From NCBI GenBank assembly GCA_944320305.1, contig CALUGW010000014.1, forward strand, positions 1 through 64,000: a DNA stretch of 64,000 bases. Direction: 5' to 3'. How positions within the stretch are numbered: position 1 is the stretch's first letter; each line of letters opens with the position of its first letter. Below, piece after piece: positions 50,691 through 59,486 of this stretch. The notes below the pieces were generated by a model. The model made no database searches. It was not told the origin of the DNA and saw nothing but the letters and a program-made list of their open reading frames with translations. The stretch comes from an uncultured Prevotella sp. Its GTDB lineage: Bacteria > Bacteroidota > Bacteroidia > Bacteroidales > Bacteroidaceae. The translations under genes and the position numbers were made by a program.

Positions 50691-50930
50691 ATGAATAACA
50701 ATACGGAAAGAGACTTTCACATAGGCGGAAGAATACGCGAAGTGCTTGCGGAGCGCGGCCTGACAGTTGACTGGCTGGCCTGCCGCATACCTTGCGAGCG
50801 GTCTAACGTTTACAACATCTTCCGCCGCGAGACCATCGACGCGGGCCTGCTGTTCTGCATCTCGCAGGCTCTCGGCCACGACTTCTTTGCCGAGCTGTCT
50901 GTCATGCTGGCCCGGTCGGGCGGCCATTGA
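50691..50930 (+). CDS. Small HTH protein (first of a tandem pair)
   Basis: The 79-residue protein has a short Xre-like helix-turn-helix with GRIREVLAERGLTVDWLACR and the shared core CERSNVYNIFRR, and ends with the LGHDFFAEL motif typical of small Bacteroidales regulators. It binds DNA in all likelihood; targets are unknown. It has a promoter with a variable-looking G9 tract and is followed 27 bp later by a paralogue. Confidence 0.75.
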   Translation: MNNNTERDFHIGGRIREVLAERGLTVDWLACRIPCERSNVYNIFRRETIDAGLLFCISQALGHDFFAELSVMLARSGGH

Positions 50931-50957
50931 CAAAAAACAGACAAGACTTGACAGCCT

Positions 50958-51203
50958 ATGAGGCATATCGGCAAACACATCATGGAGGTGCTCGAGGCGC
51001 AGGGGCACAGCGCCCGGTGGCTCGGCGAGCAGCTGCCCTGCGAGCGTTCCAATGTCTACAACATATTCAAGCGGAGCAGCATCGGCACCGACCTGCTCTT
51101 CCGACTGAGCGAGGTTCTCGGCCACGACTTCTTCAAAGACCTGTCGGAAGAGCTTGACCTCGACGGACGCGGCGGCCAGCCGGAGGCGCGGCCCGAGGAG
51201 TGA
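50958..51203 (+). CDS. Small HTH protein (second of a tandem pair)
   Basis: The 81-residue paralogue of the preceding gene shares CERSNVYNIF and LGHDFF exactly, with LGEQLPCERSNVYNIFKRSS as the recognition region. The C-terminal ten residues are acidic. Two nearly identical DNA-binding heads with different flanks suggest a heterodimer or a switch between two regulators. A weak hairpin (51251-51280) followed by TTT ends the unit. Confidence 0.75.
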   Translation: MRHIGKHIMEVLEAQGHSARWLGEQLPCERSNVYNIFKRSSIGTDLLFRLSEVLGHDFFKDLSEELDLDGRGGQPEARPEE

Positions 51204-51299
51204 GACGGCGCGTCGCGCCGTGCCGCGGCGGCGCTGTGGGCAATAAATCAGGCAACCGGCGCCGTCCGGCGACAGTTGCCTTTAGTGGTTTTGCGCTTT

Positions 51300-51495
51300 A
51301 ACCCGAATCAGTCGTTAGACCGCATTGTTCTGTTTTTACGGTCGTTTGTCATGCTCTCTTTCCTCTTTTGCATTCCTGCCGCCATTCTGTCTCCCGCCTT
51401 GCCCCCTCGTGGCGCGCCACGCCTGCGACAAGACGTGAACCAGCCTGGCCGGCATGAACGCAAAATAAGAAAAAGTCTGACAACCGATTCGGGTT
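51300..51495. repeat. 196-bp inverted-repeat element
   Basis: The ends AACCCGAATCAGTCGTTAGAC (51300-51320, first 20 shown as AACCCGAATCAGTCGTTAGA) and 51475-51495 are inverted repeats matching at 18 of 21 positions. The short open frame across it is not convincing. It is probably a miniature mobile or structured element. Confidence 0.6.
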
Positions 51496-51889
51496 GAAAT
51501 CAAACGTTTCCGTCATCCACTCTGTTACAGATTTTCAGCTGAGATTCCAAAGATTGTTACATAAAAAGATACAAATGAGGTCTGAAAAAGTTTGTATTTG
51601 GTCTGGCATTGTTTGCTTCGTCAGTTTCCTTTGCCTCTGTGCCGGCTCAGGGCTTGCCCCCGCTGAGCCCGCCGCCGCTGGCGGCCGTGGCGCAAGGGGC
51701 TGCTATCTTGATGTTCTTGTGTTGGTCGCTTCGGTTGTTTACAGTGCAAAATTACACATTTATTTCTTACAAACCACTACCAGAATCAACTTTTAACTTA
51801 CCAATTTTACAGAACCGTCAGTGTTCCGATGAGGTTTTGTGAGCGTCGGACAGGCGGCAGACGCTCTTGCAGGCAACAGCCCGCTAACG
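51496..51889. other. Intergenic region with two hairpins and a signal-peptide-like frame
   Basis: GGCTCAG (51645) pairs with CTGAGCC, and GCCGCC with GGCGGC just after. The minus strand has a -7 box TAATTTTG near 51749-51756 with no gene behind it. On the plus strand a frame without a start codon reads KKFVFGLALFASSVSFASV, like a signal peptide; the ATG at 51574 is one base out of frame with it. This could be a decayed small secreted protein or an RNA. Nothing firm can be called. Confidence 0.35.
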
Positions 51890-51914
51890 AAAAAGCCGGG
51901 CTTGAAAGCCCGGC
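51890..51914 (-). terminator. Terminator after tRNA-Gln
   Basis: On the minus strand GCCGGGCTTTCAAGCCCGGC forms a tight hairpin followed by five T (51890-51894). Confidence 0.85.
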
Positions 51915-51920
51915 CTTCTG

Positions 51921-51991
51921 TTGTCCAAGGCGGATTCGAACCACCACAAACAGAACCAAAACCTGTTGTGCTACCATTACACCATTGGACA
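51921..51991 (-). tRNA. tRNA-Gln (anticodon TTG)
   Basis: The 71-nt minus-strand sequence folds as a cloverleaf: acceptor TGTCCAA/TTGGACA, anticodon stem ACAGG/TCTGT with loop TTTTGGT (anticodon TTG, Gln), and T-arm GGTTCGAATCC. The CCA end is not encoded. A -7 box TATCTTTG lies just upstream (52002-52009) and a terminator just downstream. Confidence 0.95.
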
Positions 51992-52100
51992 ATAGCGGAT
52001 GCAAAGATAGTGCTTTTCGCCGTCACCACCAAATTTTCGGCCTCTTTTTTGGCTCTTTCCGAAGGCCGGCCGGGCCTGCGTGCCGGCTTGTGGGTCGGCG

Positions 52101-52733
52101 TCAGAGCTTGCGGATGAGCGTCAGGCCGTCGCGCGTGGGCAGCAGCACCCGCTCCACGCGGGGGTCGGCGGCCACGCGGTCGTTGAACGCCTCGATGCCG
52201 CGCGTCTGCCTGTCGCGGTCGTAGGCGCGGTCGGTCACGTGGCCGTCCCACAGCGTGTTGTCGGCCAGGATGAAGCCGCCCGGGCGCAGTATGCCCATGG
52301 TCATCTCGTAGGCGTCGGTGTATGTGCGCTTGTCGCCGTCGATGAAGGCCATGTCGAAGGTCACGCCGAGCCTCGGAGCCTCCTTGATGGCGTCGCCGAT
52401 GATGAACTCAATCTTGTCGGCCACGGCCGAGCCTTCTATCCACGGGCGGGTGAAGTCCTCCATCTCGTCGTTTATCTCGAAGGTGTATAGCCTGGCGCCG
52501 TCGTCCAGTCCCTCGGCGATGCAGATGGCGCTGTAGCCGCTGAACGTGCCGATCTCGAGCACGCGGCGTGGCCTGGCCATCCTCACTATCATCCTGAGCA
52601 GCCGCCCCTGCAGGTGGCCGCTGGCCATCCGGCCGTGGAGCGTGTGCAGGTTGGTGGCGCGCCAGAGGCGGTGGAGATAGTCGCCCTCGGGGTCGGAGTG
52701 TGCCAGGACGTATTGTTCCAGTTCGTCGGTCAT
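52101..52733 (-). CDS. SAM-dependent O-methyltransferase (CCoAOMT-like)
   Basis: The 210-residue protein has the class I methyltransferase motif VLEIGTFSGYSAICIAEGL, an acidic FEINDEM at the end of strand 2, and MAFIDGDKRTY then LADNTLWDGHV with metal-binding aspartates of the caffeoyl-CoA/catechol O-methyltransferase family. Bacteroidales copies are conserved but the substrate is unknown. The start at 52733 (MTDELEQY) agrees with the family N-terminus; an ATG at 52748 is possible. The upstream DNA consists of 9-bp repeats. Confidence 0.87.
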   Translation of the reverse strand: MTDELEQYVLAHSDPEGDYLHRLWRATNLHTLHGRMASGHLQGRLLRMIVRMARPRRVLEIGTFSGYSAICIAEGLDDGARLYTFEINDEMEDFTRPWIEGSAVADKIEFIIGDAIKEAPRLGVTFDMAFIDGDKRTYTDAYEMTMGILRPGGFILADNTLWDGHVTDRAYDRDRQTRGIEAFNDRVAADPRVERVLLPTRDGLTLIRKL

Positions 52734-52749
52734 AGCTTTGCAGGGCATA

Positions 52750-52815
52750 CAGGGCTTATAGGAGCCGTAGGAGCCACAGGAATCATAGGGCCGTAGGCGG
52801 GCATAGGAATCCTGA
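52750..52815. repeat. 9-bp tandem repeat (ATAGGA-like, about 7 copies)
   Basis: Units such as CTTATAGGA, GCCGTAGGA, GCCACAGGA and ATCATAGGG repeat with a 9-bp period between the O-methyltransferase start and aroQ. Similar 9-bp units occur inside family II elements D and E. Confidence 0.7.
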
Positions 52816-52852
52816 GAACCTGGCCTGCCATCCCGCCTACGGGCGGCGCGGC

Positions 52853-52892
52853 CCTTTTTTACCCTTTTACTTTTTTATCTTTTTACCCTTTG
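52853..52892. repeat. 8-bp tandem repeat (CCTTTTTA-like, about 5 copies)
   Basis: The same octamer family as at 15475-15538. Here it runs into the 3' end of aroQ and supplies its stop codon. Confidence 0.7.
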
Positions 52893-53305
52893 TTTACGAG
52901 GTGCTCCACGGCCAGGCGGTAGGAGTCAAGCCCGAAGCCGCATATCACCCCCTCGCACACGCAAGAGATAAACGAGTGGTGGCGGAACTCCTCGCGCTTG
53001 TGCACGTTGGAGATGTGGACCTCTATCACCGGGCAGCGCAGCGAGCGGATGCAGTCCTGCAGGGCTATGCTGGTGTGGGTGTAGGCTCCGGCGTTGAGCA
53101 CAATGCCGTCGCACGAGAAGCCCGTCTGCTGCATCTTGTCTATCAGCTCGCCCTCGATGTTGCTCTGGTAGTAGCCGATCTCCACGCCGGGATACATGGC
53201 CCTGAGCTTGGGCAGGTAGCTCTCGAAGGAGCTGTCGCCGTAGATGCCCGGCTCGCGCACGCCGAGCAGGTTGAGGTTGGGGCCGTTGATGATTTGTATT
53301 TTCAT
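52883..53305 (-). CDS. aroQ: 3-dehydroquinate dehydratase, type II
   Basis: The 140-residue enzyme starts MKIQIINGPNLNLLGVREP, with the active-site tyrosine in GIYG, LNAGAYTHTS, and EVHISNVHKREEFRHHS containing the catalytic histidine. It converts 3-dehydroquinate to 3-dehydroshikimate in the shikimate pathway. The start at 53305 is taken because the longer frame begins upstream of the promoter. It is divergent from xerD, an arrangement common in Bacteroidales. Confidence 0.95.
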   Translation of the reverse strand: MKIQIINGPNLNLLGVREPGIYGDSSFESYLPKLRAMYPGVEIGYYQSNIEGELIDKMQQTGFSCDGIVLNAGAYTHTSIALQDCIRSLRCPVIEVHISNVHKREEFRHHSFISCVCEGVICGFGLDSYRLAVEHLVNKG

Positions 53306-53322
53306 TTGCGGAAATAATTTGT

Positions 53323-53381
53323 TACCTTTGCAGCGGCGGGCGCCGGTGGTGGCCTCCGTTGCCGTTTGCGCCGCAAAGATA
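53323..53381. promoter_or_regulatory. Divergent -7 boxes of aroQ and xerD
   Basis: Plus-strand TACCTTTG at 53323-53330 and minus-strand TATCTTTG at 53374-53381 overlap in the 137-bp gap, so the two transcripts start past each other. Confidence 0.45.
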
Positions 53382-53442
53382 AGCAAAATATCCGACAACT
53401 GCCGCCGCGGCGCGGCTATAAGTGACACAGAAACGCAACAAA

Positions 53443-54366
53443 ATGGAAAAAGGAACAAACGGAAACGCCGACATCATGCGCGGCTATATGCGCTACATGA
53501 AGCTGGAGCGCAACTACTCGCCCAACACCATCGAGGCCTATGGGCGCGACCTCGCCAAGCTGACAGACTGGCTTGACAGGCAGCAGCTGAGCCTGGCCGA
53601 CGTTGACGAGGCCCGGCTGCACGCCTTTGCCGCCGCGCTGCACGACATGGGCGTGGGCGCGGTGACGCAGTGCCGCGTGCTCTGCAGCATGAGGTCGCTC
53701 TTCCGCTATCTTGTGGCCGACGGCTACCGCCCCGACGACCCCATGGAGCACATTCCCGCGCCGCGCACCGGCGAGCATCTGCCCGAGGTGCTGACCACGG
53801 CCGAGGTGGACGCCATGGAGGATGCGCTGGACATTATGAGGCCCGGGGGGCAGCGCGACCGCGCCATAATCGAGGTGCTCTTCTCCTGCGGCCTGCGCGT
53901 CAGCGAGCTGGTGGCGCTGCGCCTGTCGGACCTGTTCCTGCAGGAGCGCTATGTCCGCGTGGCCGGAAAGGGCGGCAAGGAGCGCCTCGTGCCCATATCG
54001 GACCGCGCCGTGGACGAGCTGGAGGCCTGGTTCGAGTGGCGCGCCCGCATCAACATCATGCCCGGCGAGGAGGACTACGTGTTCGTGAGCAAGCTGGGGC
54101 GCCACCTCTCCCGGGTAATGGTGCTGAAGATGATCAAGCGCCAGGCGCTGGCCGCCGGCATCAACAAGACCATCAGCCCGCACACGCTGCGCCACTCCTT
54201 TGCCACCGCGCTGCTCTGCGGCGGAGCCGACCTGCGCATAATACAGACCCTGCTGGGTCACGAGCGCATTGCCACCACCGAGATTTACACCCACATCGAC
54301 AGCACCGCCCTGCGCCGCGAGATACTTGAGCACCACCCCCGCAACATCGGCAGAGGCGACAGCTGA
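53443..54366 (+). CDS. xerD: Tyrosine recombinase XerD
   Basis: The 307-residue recombinase has the N-terminal SAM-like core-binding domain (MRYMKLERNYSPNTIEAYG) and a complete catalytic set: R152 in GLRVSELVALR, K in GKGGKER, H247-TLR250, H273 in LLGHERIATTE and Y282 in IYTHID. With XerC it resolves chromosome dimers at dif. The neighbourhood (aroQ) and length match chromosomal XerD rather than an integrase. An in-frame GTG at 53422 is less likely as start than the ATG at 53443. Confidence 0.93.
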   Translation: MEKGTNGNADIMRGYMRYMKLERNYSPNTIEAYGRDLAKLTDWLDRQQLSLADVDEARLHAFAAALHDMGVGAVTQCRVLCSMRSLFRYLVADGYRPDDPMEHIPAPRTGEHLPEVLTTAEVDAMEDALDIMRPGGQRDRAIIEVLFSCGLRVSELVALRLSDLFLQERYVRVAGKGGKERLVPISDRAVDELEAWFEWRARINIMPGEEDYVFVSKLGRHLSRVMVLKMIKRQALAAGINKTISPHTLRHSFATALLCGGADLRIIQTLLGHERIATTEIYTHIDSTALRREILEHHPRNIGRGDS

Positions 54367-54434
54367 CAGTCCCCGGCGGGCTCCGGGCGCGACAAAAAGC
54401 GCGCCCGGGTCGTTGCGGTTAGCCGATAATTTCG

Positions 54435-54442
54435 TATCTTTG
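54435..54442 (+). promoter_or_regulatory. -7 box for the thioredoxin-like gene
   Basis: TATCTTTG, 68 bp before the start at 54511. Confidence 0.5.
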
Positions 54443-54510
54443 CATTGGCCGGAGACGCCGCGTCAGGGCGGACGGCTCGGCAACGCGACCCGAAACATAA
54501 AACAAAGGAA

Positions 54511-55611
54511 ATGATTATGACAGCACAAAGACTACTGGCCGCAGTCCTGATAGCAACCGCCGCCGCGGCCGCGACGGCCCAGGACACGGCCTACAGCGTG
54601 AAAGGCATCGCCCCGGCGGGCGTCAGGATGATGTATCTCTTCGCCGACGGCGACACCAAGGCCGACAGCGCCGAGGTGAGCGGCGGCACGTTCGCCTTCA
54701 GCGGCACGCGCCCCGCCAACGCCCTGCTGGCCCTGACCGACAAGCGGCGGGGCTGGCATTTGTTCAACGACGGCACCCCGGTGGACATCGACCTCAACCG
54801 CATGACCATCAAGGCATCGCCGCTCAACGAGAAGCTCTTTGCCGTGGGGCGCACGATGGACAGCATCGACGCCCGTGGCATGGCCCTTTACGCCGAGTTC
54901 GAGCAGGCGCAGACAGACCGCAGCGAGACCGGGCGCAGGCGGCAGGCCGAGCTGTCGCGCAGCATGGCGGCGCTCAGCGACACCATGTCGCAGGTGGCCC
55001 TGCGGCTCATCCGCGCCAACAGGGACAACCTCATACCTGTGTCGCTGATAAGCACCATGGCCCGCCAGCTCGGCCTGCCGACGCTGCGCTCCGTGCTCGA
55101 TCCTGCCGCGCCTTATTACAGCCACCCCGCGCTTGACTGGGCGAAGCGGCTGGCCGACAACGCCGAGCGGGCGCTGGGCAACCGCCGGCCGGGCCTGCAG
55201 TTCTCCGACATCAGTCTGCCCGACACCACCGGCACCGTACGCCGGCTCAGCGAGTGGTGCGGGCGCGGCGGCTACGTGCTCATAGACTTCTGGGCCAGCT
55301 GGTGCGGCCCGTGCCGCATGGAGATGCCCAACGTGGTGGCCAACTACAGTAAATACCGCAGCAAGGGCTTCAGTGTGGTGGGCATATCGCTCGACAGCAA
55401 CGCCGAGGCATGGAAGAAATCAATCGCCGCCATGCAGATGGAGTGGCCGCAGCTGAGCGACCTCAAGGGCTGGAACTCGGACGCCGCCGCCCTCTACAGC
55501 GTAAGGTCGATACCGGCCAGCATCCTTGTCGACGGCTCGGGCAAGATCGTCGCCGCCGACCTGCGCGGCTCGCGGCTCGGCGACAAGCTCAAGGAAATCT
55601 ATGGCTTCTGA
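54511..55611 (+). CDS. Periplasmic TlpA-like thioredoxin with DUF4369 domain
   Basis: The 366-residue protein has a signal peptide (about residues 1-23), a DUF4369 beta domain (to about 120), a helical linker, and a TlpA/ResA thioredoxin domain with WASWCGPCRMEMP (C265, C268). It probably reduces disulfides of exported proteins. This layout is very common in Bacteroidales. AAAGGA directly precedes the start. The next gene follows after 43 bp and may be co-transcribed. Confidence 0.9.
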   Translation: MIMTAQRLLAAVLIATAAAAATAQDTAYSVKGIAPAGVRMMYLFADGDTKADSAEVSGGTFAFSGTRPANALLALTDKRRGWHLFNDGTPVDIDLNRMTIKASPLNEKLFAVGRTMDSIDARGMALYAEFEQAQTDRSETGRRRQAELSRSMAALSDTMSQVALRLIRANRDNLIPVSLISTMARQLGLPTLRSVLDPAAPYYSHPALDWAKRLADNAERALGNRRPGLQFSDISLPDTTGTVRRLSEWCGRGGYVLIDFWASWCGPCRMEMPNVVANYSKYRSKGFSVVGISLDSNAEAWKKSIAAMQMEWPQLSDLKGWNSDAAALYSVRSIPASILVDGSGKIVAADLRGSRLGDKLKEIYGF

Positions 55612-55654
55612 CCCGCCGGCGGAACAATACAAACAGAACAATACAAGACCTATT

Positions 55655-56479
55655 ATGCAGACAACCAATGTACACGTGGTGTTCTTCAGCGCCACGTTCA
55701 CCACACGCAGCATAGCCCGGCGCATAGCGTCCGCGATGGGCGCCCGCGCCGTGGAGCACGACATCACCGCCGGATGGGGCGCGGAGCCTGTTCCGGCCTT
55801 TGGCCGCGGCGACGTGCTGCTGGCCGCCGTGCCTGTCTATGCCGGGCGCGTGCCTGCTCCGGCCGCCGCCGCGCTCCGGCGGCTGCGCTCCGGGGGCGCT
55901 CCGGCCGTGGCGGTGTGCGTCTACGGCAACCGCGACTACGACGACGCGCTGCTTGAGCTTTGCGACCTGCTCGCCGACGGCGGCTTCAGCGTGGTGGGCG
56001 CGGGAGCCTTTGTGGCCCGCCACTCCATCTTCCCGATGGTGGCGGCAGGGCGGCCCGACGCTGCCGACATGGCCCGTGCCGACGCCTTCGGCGCCGAGTG
56101 CGCCAGCCTCATGGCCTCTCTCGCCCCCGGCGACAGGCTCAGCCCGCCCCGCGTCAAGGGCAACAGGCCCTACAGGCAGCCCGGCTCGCTGCATCTGCAC
56201 CCCACCACCGCCACCGCCGGATGCACCCTCTGCGGGCTGTGCGCGGCCCAGTGCCCCTTCGGCGCCATTCCCGCCGCCTCTCCGGCCAGCACCGACGCGG
56301 CCCTCTGCATGGCCTGCGGGCGCTGCATAGCCGTCTGTCCGCAGCACGTGCGCGGATATTATAATAATGTGTATGAGGCCACGGCCGACAAGTTCGGCAA
56401 GGCTTTCGCCGTGCGCCGCGAGCCTGAATGGGTCATGGCCGCGAGGCAGGCTGACAATGAGGCGGAAAACATCGGCTGA
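55655..56479 (+). CDS. Flavodoxin-ferredoxin fusion (EFR1 family)
   Basis: The 274-residue protein has an N-terminal flavodoxin fold with FMN phosphate loop SATFTTRS (residues 12-19) and two 4Fe-4S clusters: C190, C193, C196, C200 and C218, C221, C224, C228. It carries electrons between flavin and iron-sulfur partners in the cytoplasm; the partner is unknown. It follows the thioredoxin-like gene. Confidence 0.9.
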   Translation: MQTTNVHVVFFSATFTTRSIARRIASAMGARAVEHDITAGWGAEPVPAFGRGDVLLAAVPVYAGRVPAPAAAALRRLRSGGAPAVAVCVYGNRDYDDALLELCDLLADGGFSVVGAGAFVARHSIFPMVAAGRPDAADMARADAFGAECASLMASLAPGDRLSPPRVKGNRPYRQPGSLHLHPTTATAGCTLCGLCAAQCPFGAIPAASPASTDAALCMACGRCIAVCPQHVRGYYNNVYEATADKFGKAFAVRREPEWVMAARQADNEAENIG

Positions 56480-56649
56480 GGCGGAAAACAGTCCGAAACA
56501 GCCGCAAAAACTTGCACAAACCATATATGAGTGTGCAAAAAACAACGCTTTTTGCCGAAATAATTTGGCTAAGTGAAAGAAAATTAGTTACTTTGCAGCC
56601 GAATTTTTGAGAATAGAAATCAATATTAACATTTTAAAAGTTTAAAATC

Positions 56650-56886
56650 ATGTCAGAAATTGAAGCTAAAGTAAAGGCAATCATCGTAGACAAACTGGGT
56701 GTTGACGAAGCAGAAGTTAAGTCGGAGGCAAGTTTCACAAACGACCTCGGCGCAGACTCTCTGGACACCGTTGAGCTGATCATGGAGTTTGAGAAGGAGT
56801 TCGGCATCTCAATTCCCGATGACAAGGCTGAGAAGATTGCCACCGTTGGTGACGCTGTTGCCTACATCGAGGAGAACGCAAAATAA
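56650..56886 (+). CDS. acpP: Acyl carrier protein
   Basis: The 78-residue acidic protein has the phosphopantetheine site S37 in [13 protein letters not shown]. It carries acyl chains in fatty acid synthesis. Codon use is less GC-rich than neighbours, as usual for a highly expressed gene. fabF follows 116 bp later. Upstream, TTGCACA and TGTGCAA form an inverted repeat at about 56513-56540, a motif also found in family II repeats. Confidence 0.97.
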   Translation: MSEIEAKVKAIIVDKLGVDEAEVKSEASFTNDLGADSLDTVELIMEFEKEFGISIPDDKAEKIATVGDAVAYIEENAK

Positions 56887-57002
56887 ATTTCTTACACCAA
56901 CCCGGGGAATTGGGCAATGGGCAATCGCTTGCCGCAGGTTGTGTTTGCAACCGCGTGTGAACGGATTCCCATTTCCGAATTCTCCTTTTTCGATTTTAAC
57001 GC

Positions 57003-58271
57003 ATGGAACTAAAAAGAGTAGTTGTAACGGGACTCGGGGCTGTCACCCCGGTCGGCAACACTCCCGAAGAGACCTGGAACAACCTTGTCAACGGAGTGAG
57101 CGGCGCCGCCCCCATTACATTATTTGACGCTTCCAAGTTCAAGACGCACTTCGCCTGCGAGGTGAAGGGCCTCAACTTCAACGAATACATCGACCGCAAG
57201 GAGGCACGCAAGATGGACCGCTACACCCAGCTGGCCTTTGTCTCGGCCATACAGGCGGTCAAGGACAGCGGCATGGACCTGGAGAGCATTGACAAGAACC
57301 GCGTCGGAGTGATTTACGGCGTGGGCATCGGAGGTATAAAGACCTTCGAGGACGAGGTTGGATACTACGGCGCCCACAAGGAGGACGGCCCCAAGTTCAA
57401 CCCCTTCTTCATCCCCAAGATGATAGCCGACATCGCTGCCGGACAGATTTCGATCCACTTCGGGTTCCACGGGCCCAACTATGCCACAACATCGGCCTGC
57501 GCGTCGTCAACCAACGCGCTGGCAGACGCCTTCAACCAGCTGCGCCTGGGCAAGGCCGACGTCATCGTGGCCGGCGGCGCCGAGGCTGCCATCTGCGCCT
57601 GCGGTGTGGGCGGATTCAACGCCATGCACGCCCTCTCCACGCGCAATGATGACCCGGAGCACGCCTCGCGCCCGTTCAGCGCCAGCCGCGACGGATTCAT
57701 CATGGGCGAGGGAGCCGGCTGCCTCATCCTCGAGGAGCTGGAGCACGCCAAGGCGCGCGGGGCCAAGATCTACGCCGAGATGGTGGGCGAGGGCGAAAGC
57801 GCCGACGCATACCACATCACGGCGTCGCACCCCGAGGGGCTCGGAGCCAAGCTTGTCATGGAGCGCGCCCTTGAGGACGCCGGACTGAAACCGGAGGACA
57901 TCGACTACATCAACGTGCACGGCACATCGACACCCGTGGGCGACATATCTGAGGCCAAGGCCATCAAGCAGGTCTTCGGCGACGCCGCCTACAAGCTGAA
58001 CATCAGCTCCACCAAGTCGATGACGGGCCACCTGCTCGGCGCCGCAGGCGCCGTGGAGGCCATGGCCAGCGTGCTCGCCGTCAAGAACGACATCATACCG
58101 CCCACCATCAACCACGAGGAAGGCGACAACGACCCCGAAATCGACTACAACCTGAACTTCACGTTCAACAAGGCTCAGAAGCGCACCGTGCGCGCCGCCA
58201 TGAGCAACACGTTCGGCTTCGGCGGACACAACGCCTGCGTGATATTCAAGAAGTATGATGCCGGGCTGTAA
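57003..58271 (+). CDS. fabF: Beta-ketoacyl-ACP synthase II
   Basis: The 422-residue enzyme has the Cys-His-His triad: C166 in TSACASS, NVHGTSTPVGD, and KSMTGHLLGAAG. It condenses malonyl-ACP with acyl-ACP to extend fatty acids. The order acpP-fabF-rnc is typical of Bacteroidales and many other bacteria. Its end overlaps rnc by 17 bp, so the two are coupled. Confidence 0.97.
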   Translation: MELKRVVVTGLGAVTPVGNTPEETWNNLVNGVSGAAPITLFDASKFKTHFACEVKGLNFNEYIDRKEARKMDRYTQLAFVSAIQAVKDSGMDLESIDKNRVGVIYGVGIGGIKTFEDEVGYYGAHKEDGPKFNPFFIPKMIADIAAGQISIHFGFHGPNYATTSACASSTNALADAFNQLRLGKADVIVAGGAEAAICACGVGGFNAMHALSTRNDDPEHASRPFSASRDGFIMGEGAGCLILEELEHAKARGAKIYAEMVGEGESADAYHITASHPEGLGAKLVMERALEDAGLKPEDIDYINVHGTSTPVGDISEAKAIKQVFGDAAYKLNISSTKSMTGHLLGAAGAVEAMASVLAVKNDIIPPTINHEEGDNDPEIDYNLNFTFNKAQKRTVRAAMSNTFGFGGHNACVIFKKYDAGL

Positions 58272-59328
58272 CCTGATTGACAGACTGAAGCTCCCTTTCC
58301 GCAAGGAGAAGGAGCTTTTTTCTTCGCTCTACGCCATCATGGGCTTCTATCCGCGCCACATCGAGTACTACAAGCTGGCGCTTATGCACAAGAGCGTGGC
58401 CCGGCGCAACGCCAAGGGCAAGCCGCTGAACAACGAGCGGCTTGAGTTTCTGGGCGACGCCATCCTCGACGCCGTGGTGGGCGACATCGTCTACCGCCAC
58501 TTCGAGGGCAAGCGCGAGGGCTTCCTCACCAACACCAGGAGCAAGCTCGTGCAGCGCGACACGCTCAACCGCCTGGCCCAGGAGATGGGCATCGACCGGC
58601 TCGTGCTCACATCGACCCGCTCCTGCTCGCACAACAGCTACATGGGCGGCAACGCCTTCGAGGCCCTTGTGGGCGCGATATACCTCGACCGCGGCTACGA
58701 CTCGTGCATGAGGTTCATGCAGAAGCGCATACTCTCGCAGCTCATCAACATCGACAAGGTGGCCTACAAGGAGGTGAACTTCAAGAGCAAGCTCATAGAG
58801 TGGAGCCAGAAGAACCGCGTGCGCCTCGAGTTCGCCCTGCAGAGCCAGGGCAAGGAGGAGAAGGGCAGCCCCGTGTTCGTCTACAAGGCCGTGCTCGAGG
58901 GCATCGAGGCCGGCACGGGCAAGGGCTACTCCAAGAAGGAGAGCCAGCAGCTGGCGTCGAAGGAGGCGCTGCAGAAGCTCAGGCGCGAGCCGCAGTTCAT
59001 CGACGCCGTGTTCGCCGCCAAGGCCGGGCGCACCAAGATGGAGGAGGAGCCTGTGGCCAACGTGCCCGACACCGAGGCACAGCCTGACTTCATCATCAGC
59101 CCCGCGGGCGCGGCAGCGGCGGCAGCCAAGCCCCGCGCCCGCCGTGAGCAGCCCGCCGCCCGGCCCGCCGCGCCGAAGCCTGCGGCAAAGGCGAAGGAGG
59201 AGGTTGACGAGTTCGACCTGTCGGACATAACCGCCACGCCCAAGGAACCCACCCGCGAGGAGATAATAGCCATGGCCGAGGCCGCCGCGTTTGCCGGAGC
59301 CGAGGAGCGGCCGGCGGCCGGTCTGTAG
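58255..59328 (+). CDS. rnc: Ribonuclease III with long C-terminal extension
   Basis: The 357-residue protein has the RNase III signature ERLEFLGDAILDAVVG (about residues 61-76), the second acidic site NAFEALVGAIYLD, and a double-stranded RNA-binding domain (about 175-245, GKGYSKKESQQLASKEAL). It cuts structured precursor RNAs such as rRNA. Usual length is 225-260; here about 110 extra residues follow. They are rich in Ala, Pro, Glu and Lys, with no clear fold, and end GAEERPAAGL. The extension is in frame and of host codon use. Confidence 0.93.
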   Translation: MMPGCNLIDRLKLPFRKEKELFSSLYAIMGFYPRHIEYYKLALMHKSVARRNAKGKPLNNERLEFLGDAILDAVVGDIVYRHFEGKREGFLTNTRSKLVQRDTLNRLAQEMGIDRLVLTSTRSCSHNSYMGGNAFEALVGAIYLDRGYDSCMRFMQKRILSQLINIDKVAYKEVNFKSKLIEWSQKNRVRLEFALQSQGKEEKGSPVFVYKAVLEGIEAGTGKGYSKKESQQLASKEALQKLRREPQFIDAVFAAKAGRTKMEEEPVANVPDTEAQPDFIISPAGAAAAAAKPRARREQPAARPAAPKPAAKAKEEVDEFDLSDITATPKEPTREEIIAMAEAAAFAGAEERPAAGL

Positions 59329-59486
59329 TGTCGGCCGCGCCTCGCGCCCGCCGCATGGGGCGCCGCGTGGCAGAGGAAAATGATATCAGCGGCGTCGGAG
59401 TTTTTAACACTTCAGATACCGGCGAAATAGAAAAAATCCGGCGGTTTTTGCCCCGCCGTAATGCCGTGAAAGGCATCCGGTTTTGC

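Noticed and set aside
51276-51497. A 73-residue protein across the 196-bp inverted-repeat element
   Set aside because: The frame is contained within the element and its end, has no ribosome-binding site and resembles no family.
53422-53442. GTG start for xerD
   Set aside because: The ATG at 53443 is a stronger start and leaves a normal-length XerD.
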